From NCBI RefSeq assembly GCF_036906915.1, contig NZ_JBAKHX010000127.1:1-14388 (forward strand): a DNA stretch of 14,388 bases. The letters run 5' to 3'. The notes under the pieces were generated by a model. That model had not been told where the DNA came from, did not search any database, and worked only from the letters and a program-made list of their open reading frames with translations. Source of the stretch: Phytohabitans sp036906915 (GTDB taxonomy: Bacteria; Actinomycetota; Actinomycetes; Mycobacteriales; Micromonosporaceae). Position numbers and translations under genes: made by a program. The stretch's first letter is position 1, and every line of letters begins with the position of its first letter. This document shows positions 7,546 through 14,243 of this stretch, piece by piece.

Positions 7546-8016
7546 TTAGCGGCCGACCCGGCGGGCCGGCCGAGCCTCCTTGCGGCGCTGCTTCAGCGTT
7601 GCCCGCACCTCGCGCTCGTCATCGGCGTGCCGCCGCGCGGCGGCTGCCTTACGCACCCCGTATCCGAACGCCGCCACCTTCACCAGCGGGTTCGACGCCG
7701 CGGCAGCCACCACAGTGGTCAGGTTGGCGACATTGGCCGTGACGCTCTGGATGTGCCCGGTCATCGTGTCGAGCTTGGCGAGCTGCAGGTTCACCCCGTC
7801 GATCGTGGTGTGCACCTGACCGAGCGCGGTGTTGACGTTTTCAATGGTGAACTTGGCGTTGTCGAGCAACGGTGCCGTGCCGTCGTTCAGGTCGGTGATC
7901 GCCCGCGTAGCGGCGTCCACTGTGTGCCGTAGCCGCAGAATCGGCACGGCGAGCACGAGCACCAGCATCAGGAATGCTCCTGCCGCGACCAACCCCGCGA
8001 CTTCCCCAGCGCTCAC
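7546..8016 (-). CDS. DUF948-type membrane-anchored coiled-coil protein
   Basis: 156 aa. An N-terminal transmembrane helix (about residues 6-28, rich in Leu, Val and Ala) is followed by a long helical region with heptad-like spacing and the Asn/Thr/Asp-rich pattern of DUF948 proteins (TIENVNTALGQVHTTIDGVN). The C-terminus is strongly basic (KAAAARRH...KQRRKEARPARR). The start is GTG with a strong GGAGGAGGAG about 5 bases upstream. The stop is TAA. Function is unknown; the coiled coil suggests a structural or scaffolding role at the membrane. It is separated from the large Gly/Pro-rich gene by 70 bases that contain a 13-nt palindrome, so it may have its own promoter. Confidence 0.85.
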   Translation of the reverse strand: MSAGEVAGLVAAGAFLMLVLVLAVPILRLRHTVDAATRAITDLNDGTAPLLDNAKFTIENVNTALGQVHTTIDGVNLQLAKLDTMTGHIQSVTANVANLTTVVAAAASNPLVKVAAFGYGVRKAAAARRHADDEREVRATLKQRRKEARPARRVGR

Positions 8017-8064
8017 TGTCTCCTCCTCCGCCAGCCACTGTCTTACGCCAACGTGGAGACCCTA

Positions 8065-8077
8065 CCGTCAGTGACGG
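8065..8077. promoter_or_regulatory. 13-nt palindrome upstream of the DUF948 gene
   Basis: CCGTCA-G-TGACGG is perfectly symmetric around one base. It lies in the 70-nt gap between the large gene and the DUF948 gene. On the minus strand a TAGGGT, which fits the TANNNT pattern of a -10 element, begins immediately after it (8059-8064), so the palindrome would fall in the -35 to -10 spacer. No good -35 hexamer is visible. An operator is possible; the loop is too short for a full-stem hairpin. Confidence 0.3.
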
Positions 8078-8086
8078 CACTCGGCC

Positions 8087-11000
8087 TCACGACGGGGACG
8101 GTGTCGGATCCTGAAGCGGATCGTCGGTGAAGATCGGGTCCGGATCCACGCCCGTGAGCGACGGATCGGTGCTCGGTTGCGGCCGCGTACGGTCGTCGTC
8201 GATCGCGTTGCGCACCTTGATCGATACCGTCGCACCGTCGCACGCCGCGGGCGTCGCCGGCGCCGTCGCTGGCGGGGTCGCTGCCGCCGCCTCCGCCGCA
8301 CACGACGGCGGTCGCACCCACAGGTCCAGGGTCAACTCGTCCCGCTGCCAGCAGGTGTACTGCCCCTCGACCGGCTGCTCCGGACACAGCTGCGCGGGCG
8401 ACCACCGCTGCCATCCGGCCGTCGCGAGCGCCGACTCGTACGCCTTCGCCGTGTCGTCCGGAGTCCCGTCCGACTGCACGGTGCGCTCCCGCAACCGGCA
8501 GTCGATCAGGCACCACCGGCTGCCACTGATGGCGTCCTCCGTCTGCACGGCCGCCCAGCTCGGCACATCCAGCCCGTCCAGGGTGTTCAACACCGGATCG
8601 CGGGTCGCCGCGCGGATGCCGAAATACAACGGCAGGGCCCCGAGCAACACCAGGATCGCGAGCAAGATCGCGATCATCCGCAGCCGGCGCAGGTCGCGTG
8701 CCTCCGCACGCGCCGTCGGCCGCCCGCTCCCGTCCGGGTCCAGCTCCTCATCGGGTACGCCCAGCGGGGCGGCCTGAGGCACCGCTGGCCGCGTGGCCGG
8801 GCTGCCCGCCTCCACCGCGGCGCCACCGACCACCGGCGCCTTCGCCGAAGCACTTCCCACCGCGGCCGCACCCGCCGCCACGCCCCCGCCCGCGACCGCC
8901 CCGGCAGCCGCCGACCCGACCACACCGACCGAGCCCACAGCCACACTGGCGGCGCCGCGCCCGCTCGGGCCATCCGCGCCGCCGGGCCTACCCGCGCTTC
9001 CGGGCCTGCTTGCGCCTCCGGGCCCGCCCGGACTTCCTGGCCTGCCTGCGCTTCCAGGCTCGCCGGCACGACCGGGACCGCCCGCGCCCCCAGGGCCACC
9101 CGGCCCACCAGGGCCGCCCGGTGCGGGACCCCCAGCGCCTCGACCGCCTGCGCCGCCAGCTACAACACCGGCGGCACCGGGGCCGCGCGCAGCAGCATCC
9201 GCGCCCGCGGCACCGCCCGGCAAGACACCCGCGCCCGCTCGCCCGCTCGGACCTCCCGGCCCGCCCGGGCCGTTAGGACCTCCAGGGTCGCTCGCCGATC
9301 GAGGGCCCCGCACGACAGAGGCCGCGCCCGCGGCAGCACCGCGCACGCCGGACGCCGGACCCGTCCCCGACCCGGGAACGGACGCCGCCCCGGCCACGGG
9401 CGCCGAGGCGCTCCCTGGCACAGAAGCCGCTCCCGCCGCACCCGGCGGCGGCACGCTGGCCCCACCCCGCGCTGGCGCGGCTGGACGCCCGGGCGGCGCG
9501 ACCGGACTCCCCGGCGGCACCGCACCACCGCGCGGCAGCGGCGGCGGCTCCGGGTACGCCCCGCGAGCCGGACCACCGCCCTGCGGCCGTCCGCGCTGCA
9601 CGCCAGGCACTCCTGGCACCTCGGTGCCGGCCCGTCCAGCCACGTCGCCGGTCGCCTCTCCAACACCGCGCCGCCGTGCCCCGCCGGGCCCACGCGATCC
9701 ATCTGGACCGTCGACACCCTCAGGCCCACCGAACCCCGGCCGGCCCGGGCCACCAAAGCCGCCCGGCCCTTCGGGCGCGTCACCGCGCGGCCCGCCACGC
9801 ATCGGCGGCCTACCGGCTGCGCCCGCTCGACCAGCCGGTGCCTCAGGCCCCGCACCAGGCAGCGGCGGCCCACCGGCCATGCCCATTCCGGCGACGGGGC
9901 CACCGGGTACCTCCGGCCCGCCGCCACGCGGCCGCGGCCCGCCCGCTTCCAGCCCCCCGCCCCGCGCTCGCGGCCCGCCGGCCGATCCCGCTGGACCGCC
10001 CGGCGGCTCGGCTCCACGCGAGCGCGGCCCGGGCGGCGGCGACGGCTCACCGGGGAAACGCGGGCGATCGGGTCCAGCCGGACCGCCCGGCCCCGCGAAC
10101 GGCACCTCACCATGCGGCCCACCGGGCGCCATGGGCGGCTCGCCCGGCCGCCGCTGCGGCCCGTTGGGACGCCCAGCGCCTCCCACTCGTGCGGCTCCAC
10201 CCGGCGGCGGGACTGCCCCCTGCCGGCCAGGCACCACCGGCGGCGCGGCCGGAGGCGGCGCGGCCACCGGGCCTCCCCCGACCCGACCACCGGGCATCCC
10301 GGCCCGACCGGCCGGCTCGTCCCCGGGCCCGCGCCCGGCACTTGGCCGGCCACGCCCGGCCAGCACGTCACCCGTGCCGTGCCGACCGCCCGGACCGTCG
10401 AACTGCGCATCGCCACCACGCCGGCCACCGGCCGCGACATCGCCGCCGTGCCGACCCTCGGGCTCGACGGGCGGCGCGACGCCGCCATGCCGGCCACGCC
10501 CGGCCAACACATCCCCGGTGCCGTGCCGGCCGCCACCCGGCGGCGCTATGTCCCCGGTGCCGTGCCGGCCACCCGGGCCATCGAACTGCGTGTCGCCGCC
10601 ATGCCGGCCACCGGCCGGGACATCGCCGGTCCCGTGCCGACCACCCGGCGGCACCTCGCCACCATGCCGGCCACGACCAGCCAGAACGTCGCCGGTCCCA
10701 TGCCGGCCACCCGGCGGCACCTCGCCACCATGCCGGCCACGACCAGCCAGAACGTCCCCAGTGCCGTGCCGGCCACCCGGACCGTCGAACTGCGCGTCGC
10801 CACCAGGCCGGCCACCGGCCGGGACATCGCCGGTGCCATGCCGGCCACCCGGCGGCACATCCCCGCCCTGCCGGCCACGACCAGCCAGAACGTCCCCAGT
10901 GCCGCGCCGGCCGCCGGGACCGTCTGGCGACGCGTCACCACCATGCCGGCCGCCACCGGCCACGACATCACCAGTGCCGTGCCGGCTACCCGGTCCAGGC

Positions 11001-12313
11001 GACGGCGCGTCGCCGCCATGCCGGCCGCGACCGGCCAAGACATCCCCGGTGCCGTGCCGGCCACCGGGACCGTCGAACTGCGTGTCGCCGCGCCGGCCAC
11101 CAGGACCATCACCGCCCCGCGCGCCACCACCAGCCAAGACATCGCCCGTGCCGTGCCGGCCACCCGGACCGTCGAACTGCGTGTCGCCGCGCCGCCCGCC
11201 AGGACCATCACCGCCCCGCGCGCCACCACCAGCCAAGACATCGCCCGTGCCATGCCGACCGCCGGGGGCAGGCGGCGGCGCTTCACCGCCGCGCGGACCA
11301 CCGGCCATCACGTCGCCGGTGCCGTGCCTGCCGCCGCCGTCCCAGGGGCCAGAAGCGGCGCCGTCCCGGCGATCGCCGCGCGGCTCCTCGGGGGCCTGCG
11401 CGCCGCCCGCCCAGGGAGCGCCCGGCTGAACGGCGGGTGGTTCGGCGCCACGGCCCGGGCCGCTGAACCGGCTTCGCGGACCGGTGCGCTCACCCGCGAC
11501 CGGACTCTCGGGGGCCGCGCCCGCACGCGGGCCGGGTGGGCCGGCGCGAGGGGGCGTCGGCGGCGGAATGTCGGGGGCGTTGCCCGACAGCGGCACCGCC
11601 GGCGCGTGTCCGGGCAGTGGCATCTCGGGCGCGTTGCCGGACAGCGGAACGATCGGCTCGGGCGGTCCGCTCGGCGAGCCGGTCGGGCCAGCCGGTGGCG
11701 GGACCGGACCGGGAGGCGTCGCGCCCCGACCCGGCGCCGGCTCGACCGGCAGCCGGCCGATCCCCGGAAACGAGCCCTGCGGACCCGGCCTCGACGGCGG
11801 CTCCGCGTACTGGTCGCCGGGCTGGCCAGGATGCCGAGGCATCGGCGGTTCGGCGGCCCCGCCGTGGCGCGTGCCAGCCGGGCCGGGAACGACAGGAGAA
11901 CCGGGCGTACCGGGCGGGTCGCTGGGACCCTCGAAACGGCGCGGCGGAGCGGGAGCCCCGGAAGGCAGCGGGGGCGCGGGGGCCGCAGCGGGCGGGCGCG
12001 GCTGCGTCACCGCGGAGCGCGCGTCAGGACCTGGTGACTGCGGCGGCGCGGGCGGGCGCGGAGACTCCTCCTCCGGTGGCCGGCGGGTGGGCCAGCCCTC
12101 GCCTTCGGCTTCTTCGTCGCCGGTGGGCAGCTTCGAGTACGCGGACGACCCGGCCGCACCCGCCGTCGCCGACCCGATTGCCGAGCCGTCCTGCTTGGCG
12201 GTGCGCAGGTCGTCGATCCAGCCGAGTTCCTCGCCGGGCATCGCCTCTTCGGCAGGCGCCTCAGGCTTTCCCCGACCCCAGCGGCGTCCCCGGCCACGCC
12301 GGTCGTCGCTCAC
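8087..12313 (-). CDS. Giant Gly/Pro/Arg-rich single-pass membrane protein with GRHGTGD repeats
   Basis: 1408 aa from a GTG with AGGAG 5 bases upstream. The frame stays open for 85 more codons upstream, but that part overlaps the small ORF and rarA. The short N-terminal region (EELGWIDDLRTAKQDG, then acidic) looks ordered. It is followed by about 1150 residues of low complexity: Pro-rich to about residue 320, a nonapeptide repeat PLSGNAP at 223-249, 14 GRHGTGD-type units (328 to about 655), more Gly/Pro/Arg sequence, and 16 near-perfect Gly-X-Y triplets (1066-1113). A basic RDLRRLR precedes one transmembrane helix (about 1214-1236), so the long part should be cytoplasmic. The outer domain of about 170 aa has six Cys (1268, 1272, 1310, 1321, 1338, 1358), several Trp, and an acidic Pro/Asp tail. 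I do not recognise its function. Shorter homologues lacking the repeats may exist in relatives (inference). Confidence 0.85.
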   Translation of the reverse strand: MSDDRRGRGRRWGRGKPEAPAEEAMPGEELGWIDDLRTAKQDGSAIGSATAGAAGSSAYSKLPTGDEEAEGEGWPTRRPPEEESPRPPAPPQSPGPDARSAVTQPRPPAAAPAPPLPSGAPAPPRRFEGPSDPPGTPGSPVVPGPAGTRHGGAAEPPMPRHPGQPGDQYAEPPSRPGPQGSFPGIGRLPVEPAPGRGATPPGPVPPPAGPTGSPSGPPEPIVPLSGNAPEMPLPGHAPAVPLSGNAPDIPPPTPPRAGPPGPRAGAAPESPVAGERTGPRSRFSGPGRGAEPPAVQPGAPWAGGAQAPEEPRGDRRDGAASGPWDGGGRHGTGDVMAGGPRGGEAPPPAPGGRHGTGDVLAGGGARGGDGPGGRRGDTQFDGPGGRHGTGDVLAGGGARGGDGPGGRRGDTQFDGPGGRHGTGDVLAGRGRHGGDAPSPGPGSRHGTGDVVAGGGRHGGDASPDGPGGRRGTGDVLAGRGRQGGDVPPGGRHGTGDVPAGGRPGGDAQFDGPGGRHGTGDVLAGRGRHGGEVPPGGRHGTGDVLAGRGRHGGEVPPGGRHGTGDVPAGGRHGGDTQFDGPGGRHGTGDIAPPGGGRHGTGDVLAGRGRHGGVAPPVEPEGRHGGDVAAGGRRGGDAQFDGPGGRHGTGDVLAGRGRPSAGRGPGDEPAGRAGMPGGRVGGGPVAAPPPAAPPVVPGRQGAVPPPGGAARVGGAGRPNGPQRRPGEPPMAPGGPHGEVPFAGPGGPAGPDRPRFPGEPSPPPGPRSRGAEPPGGPAGSAGGPRARGGGLEAGGPRPRGGGPEVPGGPVAGMGMAGGPPLPGAGPEAPAGRAGAAGRPPMRGGPRGDAPEGPGGFGGPGRPGFGGPEGVDGPDGSRGPGGARRRGVGEATGDVAGRAGTEVPGVPGVQRGRPQGGGPARGAYPEPPPLPRGGAVPPGSPVAPPGRPAAPARGGASVPPPGAAGAASVPGSASAPVAGAASVPGSGTGPASGVRGAAAGAASVVRGPRSASDPGGPNGPGGPGGPSGRAGAGVLPGGAAGADAAARGPGAAGVVAGGAGGRGAGGPAPGGPGGPGGPGGAGGPGRAGEPGSAGRPGSPGGPGGASRPGSAGRPGGADGPSGRGAASVAVGSVGVVGSAAAGAVAGGGVAAGAAAVGSASAKAPVVGGAAVEAGSPATRPAVPQAAPLGVPDEELDPDGSGRPTARAEARDLRRLRMIAILLAILVLLGALPLYFGIRAATRDPVLNTLDGLDVPSWAAVQTEDAISGSRWCLIDCRLRERTVQSDGTPDDTAKAYESALATAGWQRWSPAQLCPEQPVEGQYTCWQRDELTLDLWVRPPSCAAEAAAATPPATAPATPAACDGATVSIKVRNAIDDDRTRPQPSTDPSLTGVDPDPIFTDDPLQDPTPSPS
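8975..9118 (-). repeat. Collagen-like Gly-X-Y stretch in the giant protein
   Basis: Residues 1066-1113 read as 16 consecutive triplets. Fifteen begin with Gly and one (SRP) does not. Pro or Ala fills the third position throughout. The stretch lies about 100 residues before the transmembrane helix, on the side predicted to be cytoplasmic, where a collagen triple helix would be unexpected. It may simply be Gly/Pro low complexity. Confidence 0.7.
10367..11332 (-). repeat. 14-unit GRHGTGD protein and DNA repeat array
   Basis: Fourteen head-to-tail units start at residues 328, 352, 385, 418, 443, 468, 490, 514, 536, 558, 582, 595, 620 and 643 of the giant protein. Units are 13 to 33 residues long, most often 22 to 25. 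The core is [GS]R[HR]GTGD followed by V-[LMVP]-A-G, usually then RGRHGG or similar. The unit at 620 is degenerate (GRHGGD). Five units end in QFDGPG. Two units are exact 33-residue copies (DNA 11063-11161 and 11162-11260) and two are exact 22-residue copies (10643-10708 and 10709-10774), pointing to recent tandem duplication or gene conversion. Confidence 0.95.
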
Positions 12314-12355
12314 TGTTTCTCCTGGTTCGCTCGGTCGGCCGGCGCTGAAGGCGAC
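12306..12355 (-). repeat. Start-site cassette, copy B
   Basis: A 50-nt sequence is 43/50 identical to the copy at 12425-12474. Its 3' part supplies CCAGGAG, a 5-base spacer and the GTG-AGC start of the giant protein. Read in frame with that GTG, the copy would encode GVAFSAGRPSEPGETVS just upstream of the start. Read in the frame of the small ORF it encodes that ORF's C-terminus, ending NQEKQ. Confidence 0.85.
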
Positions 12356-12489
12356 GCCTTCTCTCCCGCCACGTACGACTTCGTCGGCGCGTCGCTCAGT
12401 CCAGGCGCCCCCGCGCCACCTCCCTCGCTCACAGTGCCTCCACGTTCGCTCGGTCGGGCGACGCTGAAGGCGACACCTCCCTTGCTCAC
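12310..12489 (-). CDS. Small ORF (59 aa) linking rarA to the giant membrane protein
   Basis: The GTG at 12487-12489 overlaps the rarA stop as GTGA, and the TGA at 12310-12312 overlaps the giant gene's GTG in the same way. A GGAGG lies upstream inside the rarA end. The product begins MSKGGVAFSVARPSERG and ends ADRANQEKQ. It has no Cys, no membrane segment and no family that I recognise. A second in-frame GTG at 12430-12432, with its own GGAGG, would give a 40-aa product. The middle (about residues 25-44) has the high G/C third positions expected of coding sequence, while both ends are made of the repeated start-site cassette. The 4-base overlaps on both sides argue for translation; the peptide itself could be a by-product of ribosome hand-over. 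Confidence 0.5.
   Translation of the reverse strand: MSKGGVAFSVARPSERGGTVSEGGGAGAPGLSDAPTKSYVAGEKASPSAPADRANQEKQ
12425..12474 (-). repeat. Start-site cassette, copy A
   Basis: This is the second copy of the 50-nt cassette, offset by 119 bases from copy B. It lies inside the small ORF, encodes GVAFSVARPSERGGTVS in frame, and ends with GTGGAGGCACT and a GTG-AGC codon pair. A third, partial copy (about 12482-12507) at the end of rarA has the CGAACCAGGAGGAGG...GTGAGC part only, and supplies the start of the small ORF. Each copy thus brings a ribosome-binding site and a GTG start. Confidence 0.85.
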
Positions 12490-13895
12490 GGTGCCTCCTC
12501 CTGGTTCGTCCGCTGGCCGGGCTCGGCGCCGCGCACGATCCGGCGCAGCACGGGCAGGCGGGAGGCAACGTCCCGCTCGGCTCCGTGCGAGCTCGGTTCG
12601 TAGTACTCGGTCCCGGCCAGATCGTCCGGAGCGTACTGCTGCGTGACCACTCCGCGCGGGTCGTCGTGCGGATACCGGTACCCGATGCCGTGCCCCAGCC
12701 CGCGCGAGCCTTGGTAGTGGCTGTCGCGCAGGTGGCGCGGCACCCCGCCGCCCCGACCCGCGCGGACGTCGGCGATGGCGGCGCCGATGGCGCGGGTGGC
12801 GGAGTTCGACTTGGGTGCCGTAGCGAGATGGATCACAGCCTGGGCGAGGTTGAGCTGGACCTCGGGCAGCCCGACGTACTCGACCGCGTGCGCGGCGGCG
12901 GTCGCCACCGACAGCGCGCTCGGGTCGGCCATCCCGATGTCTTCGCTGGCGAAGATCACCATGCGTCGCGCGATGAACCGGGCGTCCTCGCCCGCCACCA
13001 GCATCCGCGCCAGCCAGTGCAGCGCCGCATCGACGTCGGAGCCGCGCATGCTCTTGATGAACGCGCTGGTCACGTCGTAGTGCGCGTCGCCATCCCGGTC
13101 ATAGCGAACGGCTGCCACGTCGACCGCCTGCTCGGCGGTGGCCAGGTCGATCTCGGTCGACCCGAGCGCGGCAGCCGACCCGGCGGCGGCTTCCAGGGCG
13201 GTCAGCGCCTTGCGCACGTCACCGCCGGCGAGGCGTACCAGATGATCCTCTGCCTGGGGCGCGAGGGTGACCTCGCCGCGCAGCCCGCGCTCGTCGGCGA
13301 GGGCGCGCCGCACGAGGCCGCGCACAGCGTCGTCGTCGAGCGGCTGCAGGGTCAGCAACACGCAGCGCGACAATAGGGGTGAAATGACCGAGAAGTACGG
13401 GTTTTCGGTGGTCGCCGCGAGAAGCGTGACCACGCGGTCCTCGACGGCGGCGAGCAGCGAGTCCTGCTGCGTCTTGCTGAAACGGTGCACCTCGTCGATG
13501 AACAGCACCGTCGGCCGCCCGCCGGCCCGGCGCTCACGGCGTGCCGTGTCGATCACCGCGCGCACGTCCTTGACCCCGGCGGACAGCGCCGACAGCGCCA
13601 CGAACCGGCGGTCGGTGGCGCCCGCCACCAGATGCGCGATCGTGGTCTTCCCGCTGCCGGGTGGCCCCCAGAGAATCACCGACATGGGTGACGCGCCGCT
13701 GACCAGCTGGCGCAGCGGCGCGCCGGGAGCGAGCAGGTGATCCTGCCCGATCAGCTCGTCGATCGAGGCGGGGCGCATGCGCACCGGGAGCGGCGAGTCG
13801 GCGCGCGGAGGTGTGAAGCCGCCGACGTCGCCGCCCCCGGCAGGTGCTGTGCGCACACCGGTGTCGGCAATAGAGAACAGGCCGTCGGGCTCCAT
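12486..13895 (-). CDS. rarA: Replication-associated recombination protein A (RarA/MgsA AAA+ ATPase)
   Basis: 469 aa, a typical length. RarA is a homotetrameric clamp-loader-like ATPase that acts at stalled replication forks with single-strand-binding protein. The Walker A motif GPPGSGKT is at 77-84, Walker B VLFIDE at 130-135, sensor 1 within TTENP (162-166), and the likely arginine finger is Arg177 in LLSRC. The C-terminal MgsA-type region has YDVTSAFIKSMRGSDVDAALHWLARM, IFASEDIGMADP and the YRYPHDDPRGVV...QQY segment. The last residues NQEEAP are encoded by part of the start-site cassette. The ATG start has no Shine-Dalgarno sequence, and a -10-like TAGTGT lies 9 bases upstream, so the message may be almost leaderless. 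The stop overlaps the GTG of the small ORF. Confidence 0.97.
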   Translation of the reverse strand: MEPDGLFSIADTGVRTAPAGGGDVGGFTPPRADSPLPVRMRPASIDELIGQDHLLAPGAPLRQLVSGASPMSVILWGPPGSGKTTIAHLVAGATDRRFVALSALSAGVKDVRAVIDTARRERRAGGRPTVLFIDEVHRFSKTQQDSLLAAVEDRVVTLLAATTENPYFSVISPLLSRCVLLTLQPLDDDAVRGLVRRALADERGLRGEVTLAPQAEDHLVRLAGGDVRKALTALEAAAGSAAALGSTEIDLATAEQAVDVAAVRYDRDGDAHYDVTSAFIKSMRGSDVDAALHWLARMLVAGEDARFIARRMVIFASEDIGMADPSALSVATAAAHAVEYVGLPEVQLNLAQAVIHLATAPKSNSATRAIGAAIADVRAGRGGGVPRHLRDSHYQGSRGLGHGIGYRYPHDDPRGVVTQQYAPDDLAGTEYYEPSSHGAERDVASRLPVLRRIVRGAEPGQRTNQEEAP

Positions 13896-13904
13896 TACCG
13901 AAAG

Positions 13905-13910
13905 ACACTA
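13905..13910 (-). promoter_or_regulatory. Candidate -10 element for rarA
   Basis: TAGTGT on the minus strand fits the TANNNT pattern of actinobacterial -10 elements and ends 9 bases before the rarA ATG. The usual 6-7 base distance to the transcription start would leave a leader of about 2-3 bases. This fits the absence of a Shine-Dalgarno sequence. A poor TTCGGG lies 18 bases upstream as the only -35 candidate. Confidence 0.35.
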
Positions 13911-13945
13911 CCGGCCAGATCTCCAACGCCCGAAATGTGGCGATA

Positions 13946-14161
13946 CTAACCGCGACCCGGCCGGCGCCCGCGATACCACCGGCCACCGCCGCCGCCAGTG
14001 CTAGGCCCACGGCCGACGCCGGCGAAGTACAGCGCTAGCGCGAGCAGTCCGATGAGCACGAGGGTGTTCCAATTGAACAGGTCCGGCGCGCCGAGGTCCG
14101 TGTCGAGCAGGTCCAGCAACAGCGCGAACCCGAAGACAGCCGCCGCGATGATGGCGAGCAT
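13946..14161 (-). CDS. Small two-helix membrane protein (71 aa)
   Basis: A hydrophobic helix occupies residues 1-17 (MLAIIAAAVFGFALLLD). A short loop with acidic residues (DTDLGAPD) and a second helix at about 33-49 (TLVLIGLLALALYFAGV) follow. The tail is Gly/Arg-rich (GGGGGRWYRGRRPGRG) and probably cytoplasmic. The ATG start is strongly supported by AGGAGG 6 bases upstream; the stop is TAG. Small proteins of this layout are common hypothetical membrane proteins in actinomycetes, and I cannot name a family or function. It is 50 bases upstream of rarA, which seems to have its own promoter in that gap. Confidence 0.8.
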   Translation of the reverse strand: MLAIIAAAVFGFALLLDLLDTDLGAPDLFNWNTLVLIGLLALALYFAGVGRGPSTGGGGGRWYRGRRPGRG

Positions 14162-14224
14162 CCTTGTCCTCCTATCCGGGGGCTTCCTGCAGGCCTATGT
14201 ACCCTTCGCCACACTCCGCCACGC

Positions 14225-14237
14225 GTCCACCGTGGAC
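14225..14237. promoter_or_regulatory. 13-nt palindrome upstream of the two-helix membrane protein
   Basis: GTCCAC-C-GTGGAC is perfectly symmetric around one base. It is 63 bases upstream of the minus-strand ATG at 14161 and 6 bases before a plus-strand ATG at 14244, a position suited to an operator shared by divergent genes. Between it and the minus-strand gene, TACATA (minus strand, about 14191-14196) is the best -10-like sequence, with no matching -35. Confidence 0.3.
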
Positions 14238-14243
14238 ATTTCT

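Noticed and set aside
8177..12037. A plus-strand open frame of 1286 codons (and another of 878 codons at 8793-11429) antisense to the giant protein gene.
   Set aside because: They are Pro/Arg/Thr-rich mirror readings of a Gly/Pro/Arg repeat gene, where stop codons are rare in every frame. The minus strand has the ribosome site, the membrane helix, the structured ends and the co-directional neighbours.
12314..12568. An 85-codon N-terminal extension of the giant protein.
   Set aside because: It would overlap the end of rarA and the small ORF, has Cys/Arg-rich shadow-like composition in the rarA overlap, and the GTG at 12313 has a well-placed AGGAG.
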